The translations under genes were made by a program, and so were the position numbers. This document shows, piece by piece, positions 33,343-42,392 of a stretch of 59,359 nucleotides of DNA; within the stretch, counting starts at the first letter, position 1, and each line of letters starts with the position of its first letter. Where the stretch lies: positions 1 to 59,359 of the forward strand of contig NZ_VIFM01000041.1 of NCBI RefSeq assembly GCF_006636215.1, read 5' to 3'. This DNA comes from Myxococcus llanfairpwllgwyngyllgogerychwyrndrobwllllantysiliogogogochensis (GTDB taxonomy: Bacteria; Myxococcota; Myxococcia; Myxococcales; Myxococcaceae). The notes under the pieces are model-generated. The model was given only the letters and a program-made list of their open reading frames with translations, ran no database searches and had not been told where the DNA came from.

Positions 33343-34299
33343 TCAGTGCTTGTGGCCGAAGCGCACCGCGACGTTCGGGTGCGCGGCGGCGAAGGCGCGC
33401 AGCTTCTTGAAGCTCTCGGTGCCGCGCGTCGCGTCGCCGGTGAAGGTGCCCGGCTCCACGTCGTGCTCCCAGCCCCAGCGGGTGTGGCTGGCGTCGCCCA
33501 GGAGCAGCACGGGGCCCTTCGTCGAACGCACCAGGTACGCGGTGCTGCCCGGCGTGTGGCCCGGCACCCAGAGCGCCCACACGGAGCCGTCCCCGAAGAT
33601 GTCCACCGCGCCCTCGAAGAGGCCGCCCGTCTCGGCGACGTAGGTCCACTCGGACAGCGCGGCCTTGCCCGCGAGCGCGCGGTCCGTGTTGGGCTTGATC
33701 AGCACGTTGAGGAAGGCGCGGGTCTCCGCCTCGCCCGGGCCGGAGTAGACGGGGGTGCCCGCGGGCACGTCGGCCATGCCGGTGAGGTGGTCCAGGTGCA
33801 GGTGCGTGAGGAACACGCCGGCCAGGGGCTGGGGCTGCTTCGACAGCCACTCGCCCAGTGGCTGGTGCACCTTGAGCTTCTCCAGCTTCATGGCACTGGC
33901 GACGATGCCTTGCATGGCCGCCTTCTCCGGCGCGTCTCGCAGGGCCGTCTCGATGCCGGTGTCGACGATGAAGAGCCCCTTCGTCGGGTGGCGCAGCGCG
34001 TGGAAGAAGACCTGGATGGGCTCATCCCCGTCCTCCAGCTTCGCCGCCTTCGCGGTGGGGTGATTCAGGTTGATGAGGCCGCTGCGCGCCACGGCCCAGT
34101 CGGAGGACGCCACGGACTCCAGCTCCACGGGGCCGGGCTCGTCCAGCACCGCGAGCAGGTCATTCGCGGGCCGCGCCGCGCCGAGCGACGAGCGCTGGTG
34201 GGGGTGCGAGGTGGCCGCCACGCCGACGACTCCGAGGATGACCGCACCGAGGACGAGGACGGCGAGGACCGAGAGGGTGATGCGCTTGACGTTCTTCAT
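33343..34299 (-). CDS. metallo-beta-lactamase-fold hydrolase
   Basis: A 318-residue protein with an N-terminal membrane helix or signal (MKNVKRITLSVLAVLVLGAVILGVVGVAATS). A metallo-beta-lactamase domain follows: GLFIVDTGI, the zinc motif H166-L-H168-L-D170-H171 (FLTHLHLDHLTG), VPGHTPGS and LLLGDASHTRWGWEHD. The fold covers lactonases, glyoxalases and sulfatases; an AHL-lactonase-like role is possible but not shown. The ATG at 34299 begins the membrane segment. It is divergent from a LysR gene 65 bp away, its probable regulator. Confidence 0.9.
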   Translation of the reverse strand: MKNVKRITLSVLAVLVLGAVILGVVGVAATSHPHQRSSLGAARPANDLLAVLDEPGPVELESVASSDWAVARSGLINLNHPTAKAAKLEDGDEPIQVFFHALRHPTKGLFIVDTGIETALRDAPEKAAMQGIVASAMKLEKLKVHQPLGEWLSKQPQPLAGVFLTHLHLDHLTGMADVPAGTPVYSGPGEAETRAFLNVLIKPNTDRALAGKAALSEWTYVAETGGLFEGAVDIFGDGSVWALWVPGHTPGSTAYLVRSTKGPVLLLGDASHTRWGWEHDVEPGTFTGDATRGTESFKKLRAFAAAHPNVAVRFGHKH

Positions 34300-34331
34300 G
34301 AGCGCCAAGGTATCGATGCGCTGGTGCATGG

Positions 34332-34345
34332 AAAATGGCCATTTT
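34332..34345. promoter_or_regulatory. palindromic site between MBL-fold and LysR genes
   Basis: AAAATGGCCATTTT is a perfect 14-bp palindrome in the 65-bp gap between divergent genes. A second dyad, ATCCA/TGGAT, overlaps the LysR start codon. The AT-rich stretch is unusual in this genome and probably holds both promoters and the LysR binding site. Confidence 0.6.
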
Positions 34346-34364
34346 GGTATGAAGCCATCCAAAT

Positions 34365-35255
34365 ATGGATATTCCGTGGGATGACGCGCGGCTGTTCCTG
34401 GCCATCGCGGAGACGGGCAGCTTCAGCGCGGCGGCGAAGCGGCTCCGCATTGGCCAGCCGACGGTGAGTCGCAGGCTGGCGGCGCTCGAGTACGAGGTGG
34501 GGGCGAAGCTGTTCCGGCGGAGCGTGGACGGCGCGGCGCTGACGTCGGCGGGGGAGCGGCTGCTGCAGCCCGCGAGGAAGATGGCGGAGTGGGCCGGAGA
34601 GCTCCAGCGCGCCGCCGAGTCGGCGGACTCCTCGCCCCAGGGGCTGGTGCGCGTGACGGCGAGCCCCTTCGTGAGCTTCGACTTCCTGGCACCCTTCGCG
34701 GGCCACGTGGCGCGCAAGCACCCGGGGCTGCGGCTGGAGGTGCAGTCGTCGGTGAACTACGCGGACCTGGGGCGCGGGGAGGCGGACCTCGCGCTGCGCA
34801 CGCGGTCCACGAGGAACGCGGACCTCACCCGTCTGTACACGCTGGAGGTGGAGACCGCCGTCCTCGTCTCCAAGTCGCTCAAGGCGACGCTGCCGAAGCG
34901 GCCGACGCTCCAGGAATTGCCCTGGGTGGCGTGGGCTCCGCCGTTCGAGGCGATGTCACCCAATCCCCAGCTTGAGTCGCTCATCCCGAACTTCGCCCCC
35001 GTCTTCACCGCGGACAACTTCCTGGTGCTGCTGGCGGCGGCGGAGGCGGGCGTGGGCGCGATTGCGCTGGGCCATGTCACGCACCGCTTCAGCCAGCAGC
35101 GGGAGCGCAACCTGGTGCCGCTCGACATCGACCTGGGGCCCTACAAGAAGAGCCAGCTCCACCTCATCTGCGCGAAGTCGGCCCTGGAGATTCCTCGCGT
35201 GCGCAAGGTGTCGGAGCTGCTGGTGGAGGAGCTGGAGCGCGCGAAGTCGCGCTGA
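34365..35255 (+). CDS. LysR family transcriptional regulator
   Basis: A 296-residue LysR regulator: the DNA-binding helix-turn-helix at residues 6-65 (WDDARLFLAIAETGSFSAAAKRLRIGQPTVSRRLAALEYEVG), then a periplasmic-binding-like effector domain (GLVRVTASPFVSFDFLAPFAGHVARKHPGLRLEV). The ATG at 34365 starts MDIPWDD. It is divergent from the metallo-beta-lactamase-fold gene. A terminator hairpin overlaps its last codons. Confidence 0.92.
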   Translation: MDIPWDDARLFLAIAETGSFSAAAKRLRIGQPTVSRRLAALEYEVGAKLFRRSVDGAALTSAGERLLQPARKMAEWAGELQRAAESADSSPQGLVRVTASPFVSFDFLAPFAGHVARKHPGLRLEVQSSVNYADLGRGEADLALRTRSTRNADLTRLYTLEVETAVLVSKSLKATLPKRPTLQELPWVAWAPPFEAMSPNPQLESLIPNFAPVFTADNFLVLLAAAEAGVGAIALGHVTHRFSQQRERNLVPLDIDLGPYKKSQLHLICAKSALEIPRVRKVSELLVEELERAKSR

Positions 35256-35267
35256 CTTCGCGCGCTC
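35235..35267. terminator. 14-bp hairpin overlapping the LysR stop
   Basis: GAGCGCGCGAAGTC (35235-35248) pairs perfectly with GACTTCGCGCGCTC (35254-35267) over a 5-base loop that includes the start of the stop codon. It encodes the last LysR residues and faces the convergent dioxygenase gene. No T run follows. Confidence 0.65.
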
Positions 35268-35279
35268 GGAGACGCGGGC

Positions 35280-36260
35280 TCAAGGCATGGGGGGCATGCC
35301 GCCGTCCCAACCCGGCGGAGGGCCACCGGGGCCTCCGTCGCCGCCCGGCGGAGGACCTCCCGGACCACCACCGCCTCCGCCGCCACCCGGAATCTGGCAC
35401 TGCGCGGTGTCCAGTGAGGAGCGGATGATGAGCGTCTTCCACGCGAGCATGGCGCCGTCCGCCTGACGCGAGGTCTGGAAGAGGTAGTTGCCCACGGACT
35501 CGGCGGACACGACGTTGTCGTTGGCGTTCGTCGTGTCTCGCGGTCCGCGCGTGCTGTAGAGCGGCTGGTGGTTGATGACGTCGTCGTTGAGCGCGTCGTC
35601 GAAGAAGAGCTGCGACGTCACGTACTCCGCCTCGCCCACGCGAATGGTGAAGTGGATGTGGACGGTGCGGCTGCTGTACCAGCCGGGGAAGCAGGTATCG
35701 AAGTCGGCGCGGCCGTCGGCGTCCGTCACCTGCACGCCTCGGAACCACCGGGCGGACGTGGCCGTCGGGTCGTCCGAGGTGCAGAAGGTGCTGGCGTCCT
35801 CGCCCGAGTAGAGGCCCTCCGGCGCGGCGTGCCAGATGTCGACGGAGGCGCCCTGGATGGGCTCGCACGCCTCGTTCAGCACGCGGAAGGCCAGCCGCAC
35901 GGGCAGGCCGTCGTGGCCCTCGCTGATGTCCTTGCGGACCAGCGTCCGCGCGTAGCAGGGGCCCAGGGTGGCCGCGCAGGTGAGGGCGCAGGGGGTGCCC
36001 GCGTCGTCGGTGAAGGGGTTGGCGTAGGTGCCCGCCATCACCGAGGTGCCGCCGGTGGCCCAGTCGGTGGCGGTGGTGCCCGCGTCGGTGTTCGTTCCGG
36101 AGTCGGTGTCTCCCCCGGTTCCCGGGGTGCCCGAGTCATCCGCGCCACAGGCGAGCACCTGCACCAGCGGTATCGCCGCCAGCGTCAGGCCCATGCCGCG
36201 CAGCACCCTTCGGCGGGACATCACCGAGGTGAGGGTGTCCTTCCTGTCCTGGTCGCTCAT
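35280..36260 (-). CDS. intradiol dioxygenase-like exported lipoprotein
   Basis: A 326-residue protein of the intradiol ring-cleavage dioxygenase family. The N-terminus has a twin-arginine motif (SRRRVLRGMGLTLA) and a lipobox (VLACG). A Thr/Asp/Gly linker follows. The iron ligands are all present: Y103 (GPCYAR), Y195 (PGWYSS), H201 and H203 (VHIHF). The family core GASVDIWHAAPEGLYSG is clear. The C-terminal 40 residues are Gly/Pro-rich repeats. Export and a lipid anchor are unusual for catechol dioxygenases, which are normally cytoplasmic, but similar exported forms exist in bacteria and fungi. It is divergent from an SDR gene. Confidence 0.88.
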   Translation of the reverse strand: MSDQDRKDTLTSVMSRRRVLRGMGLTLAAIPLVQVLACGADDSGTPGTGGDTDSGTNTDAGTTATDWATGGTSVMAGTYANPFTDDAGTPCALTCAATLGPCYARTLVRKDISEGHDGLPVRLAFRVLNEACEPIQGASVDIWHAAPEGLYSGEDASTFCTSDDPTATSARWFRGVQVTDADGRADFDTCFPGWYSSRTVHIHFTIRVGEAEYVTSQLFFDDALNDDVINHQPLYSTRGPRDTTNANDNVVSAESVGNYLFQTSRQADGAMLAWKTLIIRSSLDTAQCQIPGGGGGGGGPGGPPPGGDGGPGGPPPGWDGGMPPMP

Positions 36261-36316
36261 CGCGAGTCCTCTCCTGGGCCGGTGCGAGTGGGGTGGTCCG
36301 GTCCATGTCGCCCGTG

Positions 36317-36332
36317 TTCTCGGGCCCGAGAA
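36317..36332. promoter_or_regulatory. perfect 16-bp palindrome between divergent genes
   Basis: TTCTCGGG/CCCGAGAA, with no spacer, in the 131-bp gap between the dioxygenase-like lipoprotein and the SDR gene. No regulator is adjacent, so it may be an operator for a distant protein. A TATACC box follows at about 36337. Confidence 0.5.
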
Positions 36333-36391
36333 TCGCTATACCCAGGGAGTTCTTAAGCAGACCTTACGTGCCACCCACGGAGACCGGCCGC

Positions 36392-37213
36392 ATGACGACA
36401 CTCAAGGGGAAGACGCTTTTCATCACCGGGGCCAGCCGAGGAATCGGCAAGGCGATGGCCCTCCGGGCGGCGCGCGACGGCGCCAACATCGTCATCGCCG
36501 CGAAGACGACGGAGCCGCACCCCAAGCTGCCGGGCACCATCTACACGGCCGCGGAGGAAATCGAGAAGGCGGGCGGTCGGGCGCTCCCCTTCGCGGTGGA
36601 CATCCGCGACGAGAAGCAGATTGCCGCGGCGGTGGCGAAGGCGGTGGAGACGTTCGGCGGCATCGACATCCTCATCAACAACGCGAGCGCCATCAGCCTC
36701 ACCGGCACGGAGGACACGCCGATGAAGCGCTATGACCTGATGCATGGCATCAACACGCGCGGGACGTTCGCCTGCTCGCAGGCGTGTATTCCGCACCTCA
36801 AGCGCTCCAGCAATCCGCACATCCTCAACAACTCGCCGCCGCTGAACATGGAGGCGCGCTGGTTCTCGCCGCACGTCGCGTACACGATGGCGAAGTACGG
36901 CATGAGCATGTGTGTGCTGGGCATGGCGGACGAGCTGCGTCCGGATGGAATCGCGGTGAATGCGCTGTGGCCGCGCACGGTCATCGCGACGGCGGCGGTG
37001 CAGAACCTGCTGGGCGGTGAGGAGACGATTCGCGGCAGCCGCTCGCCGGACATCATGGCTGACGCCGCGTACGCCATCCTCACCAAGCCGAGCAAGAGCT
37101 TCACCGGCAACTTCTGCATCGACGAGGACGTCCTGCGCGCCGACGGCGTGACGAACTTCGACAAGTATCAATCCGTGCCCGGCGCGGAGTTGTTCCCCGA
37201 CTACTTCCTCTGA
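36392..37213 (+). CDS. HSDL2-like short-chain dehydrogenase
   Basis: A 273-residue short-chain dehydrogenase/reductase. The cofactor motif is TGASRGIGKA near residue 12, and the active-site YxxxK lies in VAYTMAKYGMSMC. The insert AAKTTEPHPKLPGTIYTAAEEIEKAGGRA is characteristic of the hydroxysteroid dehydrogenase-like protein 2 (HSDL2) group, linked to fatty acid metabolism. It lacks the SCP2 domain of animal HSDL2. The catalytic serine position reads NNSPPLNM. A GGAG lies about ten bases before the ATG at 36392. Confidence 0.92.
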   Translation: MTTLKGKTLFITGASRGIGKAMALRAARDGANIVIAAKTTEPHPKLPGTIYTAAEEIEKAGGRALPFAVDIRDEKQIAAAVAKAVETFGGIDILINNASAISLTGTEDTPMKRYDLMHGINTRGTFACSQACIPHLKRSSNPHILNNSPPLNMEARWFSPHVAYTMAKYGMSMCVLGMADELRPDGIAVNALWPRTVIATAAVQNLLGGEETIRGSRSPDIMADAAYAILTKPSKSFTGNFCIDEDVLRADGVTNFDKYQSVPGAELFPDYFL

Positions 37214-37361
37214 GGGGTGGATTGGTACGGCCCATGCTTCCGGTTCGGGAGCGTGGGCCGTGCGTTGAGTATTCCGGCAAGGGCCCAAGGCGAGGAGGGT
37301 GGCGAGATGGCGTGGGAGTCCGAGCAGGGTGTGACGTCGAGTGTCGCGAGGAGCCCCCAGG

Positions 37362-38432
37362 ATGAGCGGTGACGCCAAACAGGGAGGGCCCGGTCCGGGA
37401 GAGTTCCTGGTCTACGTGGGTGAGGATGGTGTCTCGAAGGTCCACGTGCGGCTCGTCGAGGGCACCGTCTGGCTGACCCAGAAGCAACTGGCCGAGCTTT
37501 TCGGCAAGGACGTGCGAACCGTCAACGAGCACCTCCAGAACATCTACGAGGAGGGAGAGCTCGACCCGGCGGCAACCCTCCGGAAATTCCGGATAGTTCA
37601 AATGGAGGGTACCCGGGAAGTCGCGAGGCTGGTGGAGCACTACTGCCTGCCCGCGATTCTCGCGGTCGGCTACCGGGTCCGCTCCACCCAGGGGACGCGG
37701 TTCCGGCAGTGGGCCACGTCCCTGCTGGACGAGTACCTGGTGAAGGGCTTCGTGCTCGACGATGCCCGCCTCCAGTCCGCCGCCTCGTTGGGAGAGGACT
37801 ACTTCGACGAACTCCTGGAGCGAATCCGGGAGATTCGAGCGTCGGAGCGTCGGTTCTATCAGAAGCTGACCGACATCTACGCCCAGTGCAGCGTCGACTA
37901 TGACGCCCAATCGGATATCACCCAGACGTTCTATGCGACGGTGCAGAACAAGCTGCACTGGGCCATTCATGGGCACACCGCCGCGGAGCTGATTCGCGAG
38001 CGCGCCGACGCGAGTCAGCCCCACATGGGACTCGCGACCTGGAAGCACGCTCCCGAAGGACCCATCCGGAAAGCGGATGTCACGGTGGCGAAGAACTACC
38101 TCACGGAGCCCGAGCTGCGAGAGCTCAGCCGTGTCGTCACGATGTATCTGGACTACGCGGAGGACCAGGCCCGCCGCCGGCGCCCCATGACGATGGAGAG
38201 CTGGGTGGCGAAGCTGGATGGCTTCCTCCAGTTCAACGAGCGGGACGTCCTGTCCCACGCGGGGCAAGTCAGTCACGAGCTGGCGACGGCCCACGCGGAA
38301 TCCGAGTTCGACCGGTATCGCGAGAACCAGCGGAAGCTGGAGTCGAACCTGCCGACTTCCGACTTCGACCGGGCCGTGGAGAAGACGAAGCAGCTCGAAT
38401 CCAGGACAGGGGGCCGAGGCAAGAAGCCATGA
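37362..38432 (+). CDS. RhuM family protein
   Basis: A 356-residue protein of the RhuM (virulence protein RhuM/DUF4062-neighbour) family. The N-terminus is a DNA-binding-like domain (VWLTQKQLAELFGKDVRTVNEHLQNIYEEGEL). A central domain follows (GTRFRQWATSLLDEYLVKGFVLDD, ERFYQKLTDIYAQ-like residues, QTFYATVQNKLHWAIHGHTAAELI). The C-terminus is charged and helical. RhuM proteins occur in genomic islands and next to defence or toxin genes; their activity is unknown. GAGGAG sits eight bases before the ATG at 37362. No integrase, phage or restriction gene is next to it. Confidence 0.9.
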   Translation: MSGDAKQGGPGPGEFLVYVGEDGVSKVHVRLVEGTVWLTQKQLAELFGKDVRTVNEHLQNIYEEGELDPAATLRKFRIVQMEGTREVARLVEHYCLPAILAVGYRVRSTQGTRFRQWATSLLDEYLVKGFVLDDARLQSAASLGEDYFDELLERIREIRASERRFYQKLTDIYAQCSVDYDAQSDITQTFYATVQNKLHWAIHGHTAAELIRERADASQPHMGLATWKHAPEGPIRKADVTVAKNYLTEPELRELSRVVTMYLDYAEDQARRRRPMTMESWVAKLDGFLQFNERDVLSHAGQVSHELATAHAESEFDRYRENQRKLESNLPTSDFDRAVEKTKQLESRTGGRGKKP

Positions 38433-38587
38433 GTCGGCTGCTCCCGGGCGGCGAGCCCGCCTGCCCCGGGGGTGGGCGGACCACCGGTAAAATGTTCGGG
38501 AGAAGAGGCTCCATGCGGCAGTGATTGCGTGCTTGTGGACGCGACACTAGAAGCCCAGGTCACTTCCATTCTTCCGAACGAGCACTG

Positions 38588-41500
38588 ATGTCCGCGCCGG
38601 ACTTCCCCAAACAGCGAGCCACGGCATTCCAGGAAGGGCACCTCGGCGGAGCCGGCGAGATGGCGGAGTTGGTCCGCTCCAAGGACTGGTCCGCGACACC
38701 GCTGGGCCCCCTCTCCGGCTGGCCCACGAGCCTGAGGACGATGGTGGGCGTCGTCCTGGGCAACCGCTTCCCCATGCTCCTGTGGTGGGGACCGCAGATG
38801 CTTCAAATCTACAACGACGGCTACCGGCCCGTGCTCGGCCTGAAGCACCCTGGCTCGCTCGGCGCTCCCGCCTCCGTTGTCTGGGCTGAAATCTGGGACG
38901 TCGTCGGCCCCATGGCCCAAGGCGTGCTGAACGGTGGCCCCGCCACGTGGAGCGAACACCTCCAGCTCTTCATCAACAGCCGAGGCTTCATCGAGGAGAC
39001 GTTCCACACCTTCTCGTATAGCCCCGTGTATGACGAAGCCGGCCAGGTCGGCGGCGTCCTCGTCACGGTGCAGGAAACCACCGAGCAGGTGCAGGACAAC
39101 CGCCAGCTCAAGATGCTGGGCGAGCTGGCCACCAGCTCCGCCGCCGCGAAGACGGCCGAGGAGGCCTGTCAGACCGCCGCGTCCATCTTCTCCGGCTACG
39201 ACCAGGACCTGCCCTTCACGCTGCTCTACCTGCTCGACGACGCCGGCACCGAGGTCCGGTGCGTGGGCTCCAGCGGCATGGAGGGCTACTCGGGCTCCGC
39301 GAAGCCCGCGCACTGCGCCTTCAACGGCGTGACGGACCCCGACGGCTGCTGGCCCTTCGTGGAAGCGGCGCGCACCGGACGGGAGGTCCTCGTCGACGAC
39401 CTGGCCTCGCGCTTCAGGGACCTCCCCACGGGCCGCTGGGGAACGGCGCCGACGCGCGCGGTGGTGCTGCCGCTGGCGCGCTCCGGGCAGCCGCATCCGT
39501 ATGGCTTCCTGGTGGCCGGCGTCAGCCCGCGCCGCGTCCTGGATGACCGCTACCTGGGCCTCTTCCGCCTCACCGCGGACCCGGTGGTGACGGCCATCGC
39601 CAATGCCCGCGCCTACGACGAGGAGCGTCAGCGCGCCGAGGCCCTCGCGGCCATCGACCGCTCCAAGACGGCCTTCTTCAACAACGTCAGCCACGAGTTC
39701 CGCACGCCGTTGACCCTGATGCTCGGCCCCACCGAGGACGCGCTGGCCTCGCCGTCACGCGCCCTCTCCGGCGAGCCGCTGGAGACGGTTCACCGCAACT
39801 CGCTGCGGCTCTTGAAGCTGGTCAACTCCCTGCTCGACTTCTCCCGTCTGGAGGCGGGGCGCATCCAGGCCCACTACGAGCCGGTGGACCTGCCCGCCCT
39901 CACCGCGGGACTCGCGAGCGCGTTCCGCTCCGCGATAGAGCGCGCGGGCCTGCGCTTCGACGTCGACTGCGCGCCGCTGCCCGAGGACGTCTACGTCGAC
40001 CAGGACATGTGGGAGAAGATTGTCCTCAACCTCCTCTCCAACGCGCTGAAGTTCACCTTCGAGGGGACCATCCGCATCTCCCAGCGGTGGACGAATGGTC
40101 AGGTCGAGCTCCAGGTCTCCGACACGGGCATCGGCATTTCGGAGCAGGAGCTGCCCCGCGTCTTCGAGCGCTTCCACCGCGTCCAGGGCGCACGCGCGCG
40201 CACGCACGAGGGCTCCGGCATCGGCCTGGCGCTCGTACACGAGCTGGTCCGCCTCCATGGCGGCACGCTCGGCGTAACGAGCACGGAAGGCAAGGGCACC
40301 ACGTTCACCCTGCGCATCCCCTCCGGCGCGGACCATCTGCCGAAGGCGCACGTCGGTGCTCGTGACTCGCGGGCCGTCACGGCGCTGGGCGCCGCGCCCT
40401 ATGTGAACGAGGCCCTGCGCTGGCTGCCAGGCGGGCTGGAGGTGGAGTCGCTGGAGCTGGGGGCCGAGGTCCCCTCGGAGCAGAACGTCGCCAAGGGCGC
40501 GCGCATCCTGCTGGCGGACGACAACGCCGACATGCGCGAGTACCTGACGTCGCTGCTCTCGCGGACCTGGGAGGTGGAGGCGGTGGCGGACGGCCTCGCG
40601 GCGCTGGAGTCCGCGCGCGCCCGACCTCCGGACCTGGTGCTGACGGACGTGATGATGCCGGGGCTGGATGGCTTCGGCCTGCTGCGCGAGCTGCGCGCCG
40701 ACGAGCGGACGCGCGGAGTGCCCGTCACCGTCCTCTCCGCGCGAGCGGGTGAGGAGGCTCGCATCGAGGGCCTGCGCGCCGGCGCCGACGACTACCTGGT
40801 GAAGCCCTTCTCCGCGCGCGAGTTGATGGCGCGGGTGGAGACGCAGCTCACCAAGGCGCGGTTGCGGTCCATCCAGGAGGCCCATGCCCGGCTCCTGACG
40901 CGCGTCTTCACGTACGCGCCGGTGGGCATCTGCATCCTGAAGGGGCCCGAGCACATCTTCGAGTTCGCCAACGCGGGTTACCTGCGGCTCGTCGCCAACC
41001 GCCCCGTCGTCGGCCAGCCCATCGCGAAGGCGCTGCCGGAGCTGGCGGGCCAGGGCATCTTCGAGCTGCTGGACAGGGTCATCGCCACGGGCGAGCCATA
41101 CATCGGCCGTTCGCTGCGACTGATGATGGTCTCCGGTGAAGGGGGCCCTCCGCGCGAGGTGTTCTTCGACTTCGTCTACCAGCCGATGCTGGACGACGAG
41201 GGCCGGGTGGACTCCATCGTCGTCGTGGCCTTCGACGTGACGGACCTGTCCAACGCGCGCCGCGAGGCGGAGGCGGGCAGCCGCGCCAAGGACGAGTTCC
41301 TGGCGATGCTCGGCCATGAGCTGCGCAATCCGCTGGCGCCCATCCTCACCGCGCTCCAGTTGATGCGGCTGCGCGGTGGTGACGGCGCGGAGCGCGAGCG
41401 CACCGTCATCGAGCGACAGGTGCATCACCTGGTGCGACTGGTGGACGACCTGCTCGACGTGTCCCGCGTGACGCGGGGCAAGCTGGTCCTTCGCCGTGAG

Positions 41501-42391
41501 CGCGTGGAGCTGGCGGAGGTGGTGGCGAAGGCCATCGAGCAGTCCAGTCCGCTCCTGGAGGAACGCGGCCACCACCTGGTGGTGGAGCTGCCTCGCCATG
41601 GCCTGTTGCTGGACGCCGACGCGACGCGACTGGGGCAGGTGTTCTCCAACCTCCTGACGAACGCGGCGAAGTACACGGAGCCCGGTGGGCGCATCACCAT
41701 CACCGGGACGCGAGAGGGTTCGGAGGTGGTGGCCTCCGTCCAGGACAACGGCAGCGGCATCACCCCGGAGATGCTGCCGCGCATCTTCGACCTCTTCTTC
41801 CAGGAGCGGCAGGAGCTGGACCGCTCGCAGGGCGGACTGGGACTGGGGCTCGCGATTGCCCGGAGCCTGGCGGCCCAGCACGATGGCACCATTCAGGCGA
41901 GCAGTGATGGCCGGGGACAGGGCAGCACCTTCACCGTGAGACTGCCCGCGCTGGAGGCGCTGCCCGCCGAGGCGAGCGTGGTCTCCGCGGTCGTGGCGCA
42001 GGAGGTCGCGCCGATGCCGCACCGCGTGCTGATTGTCGACGACAACCGCGACGCGGCGGACGTACTCGCCGAGGCCCTGGACATGCTGGGCTGCGAGACG
42101 CGCGTCACCTACGACGGCCCGAGCGCGCTCCAGGTGGCGCCGTCCTTCCGCCCGGAGCTGGCGCTGCTGGATATTGGCCTGCCCGTCATGGACGGCTACG
42201 AGCTGGCGCGCAACCTGCGCACCCAGCATCCGGACGGAGGCCTCCAGCTCATCGCGGTGACGGGGTATGGCCAGGAGTCGGACCGGCAGCGCTCGAAGGA
42301 GGCGGGCTTCGACGCGCACTTGGTGAAGCCCATCGACTTCGCCACCCTGGGCTCGTTGCTCAAGCGCCTGAACTCGGCCCGCTCCAATTGA
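38588..42391 (+). CDS. large hybrid sensor kinase with two kinase cores and two receivers
   Basis: A 1267-residue soluble hybrid kinase. In order: a PAS-like domain (residues 30-150, with WWGPQMLQIYNDGYRPVLG), a GAF domain (160-340), HisKA with H369 (NVSHEFRTP), HATPase_c (NLLSNALKFT, GIGLALVHELV), and a receiver with D687 (VLTDVMMPG). Then come a PAS domain (VFTYAPVGICILKGPEHIFEFANAGYL), a second HisKA with H910 (LGHELRNPLAPI), a second HATPase_c (GLGLGLAIA) and a final receiver with D1195 (ALLDIGLPVMDG). No transmembrane segment is present. It may act as an internal phosphorelay. The ATG at 38588 begins the first PAS region. Confidence 0.93.
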   Translation: MSAPDFPKQRATAFQEGHLGGAGEMAELVRSKDWSATPLGPLSGWPTSLRTMVGVVLGNRFPMLLWWGPQMLQIYNDGYRPVLGLKHPGSLGAPASVVWAEIWDVVGPMAQGVLNGGPATWSEHLQLFINSRGFIEETFHTFSYSPVYDEAGQVGGVLVTVQETTEQVQDNRQLKMLGELATSSAAAKTAEEACQTAASIFSGYDQDLPFTLLYLLDDAGTEVRCVGSSGMEGYSGSAKPAHCAFNGVTDPDGCWPFVEAARTGREVLVDDLASRFRDLPTGRWGTAPTRAVVLPLARSGQPHPYGFLVAGVSPRRVLDDRYLGLFRLTADPVVTAIANARAYDEERQRAEALAAIDRSKTAFFNNVSHEFRTPLTLMLGPTEDALASPSRALSGEPLETVHRNSLRLLKLVNSLLDFSRLEAGRIQAHYEPVDLPALTAGLASAFRSAIERAGLRFDVDCAPLPEDVYVDQDMWEKIVLNLLSNALKFTFEGTIRISQRWTNGQVELQVSDTGIGISEQELPRVFERFHRVQGARARTHEGSGIGLALVHELVRLHGGTLGVTSTEGKGTTFTLRIPSGADHLPKAHVGARDSRAVTALGAAPYVNEALRWLPGGLEVESLELGAEVPSEQNVAKGARILLADDNADMREYLTSLLSRTWEVEAVADGLAALESARARPPDLVLTDVMMPGLDGFGLLRELRADERTRGVPVTVLSARAGEEARIEGLRAGADDYLVKPFSARELMARVETQLTKARLRSIQEAHARLLTRVFTYAPVGICILKGPEHIFEFANAGYLRLVANRPVVGQPIAKALPELAGQGIFELLDRVIATGEPYIGRSLRLMMVSGEGGPPREVFFDFVYQPMLDDEGRVDSIVVVAFDVTDLSNARREAEAGSRAKDEFLAMLGHELRNPLAPILTALQLMRLRGGDGAERERTVIERQVHHLVRLVDDLLDVSRVTRGKLVLRRERVELAEVVAKAIEQSSPLLEERGHHLVVELPRHGLLLDADATRLGQVFSNLLTNAAKYTEPGGRITITGTREGSEVVASVQDNGSGITPEMLPRIFDLFFQERQELDRSQGGLGLGLAIARSLAAQHDGTIQASSDGRGQGSTFTVRLPALEALPAEASVVSAVVAQEVAPMPHRVLIVDDNRDAADVLAEALDMLGCETRVTYDGPSALQVAPSFRPELALLDIGLPVMDGYELARNLRTQHPDGGLQLIAVTGYGQESDRQRSKEAGFDAHLVKPIDFATLGSLLKRLNSARSN

Positions 42392-42392
42392 C

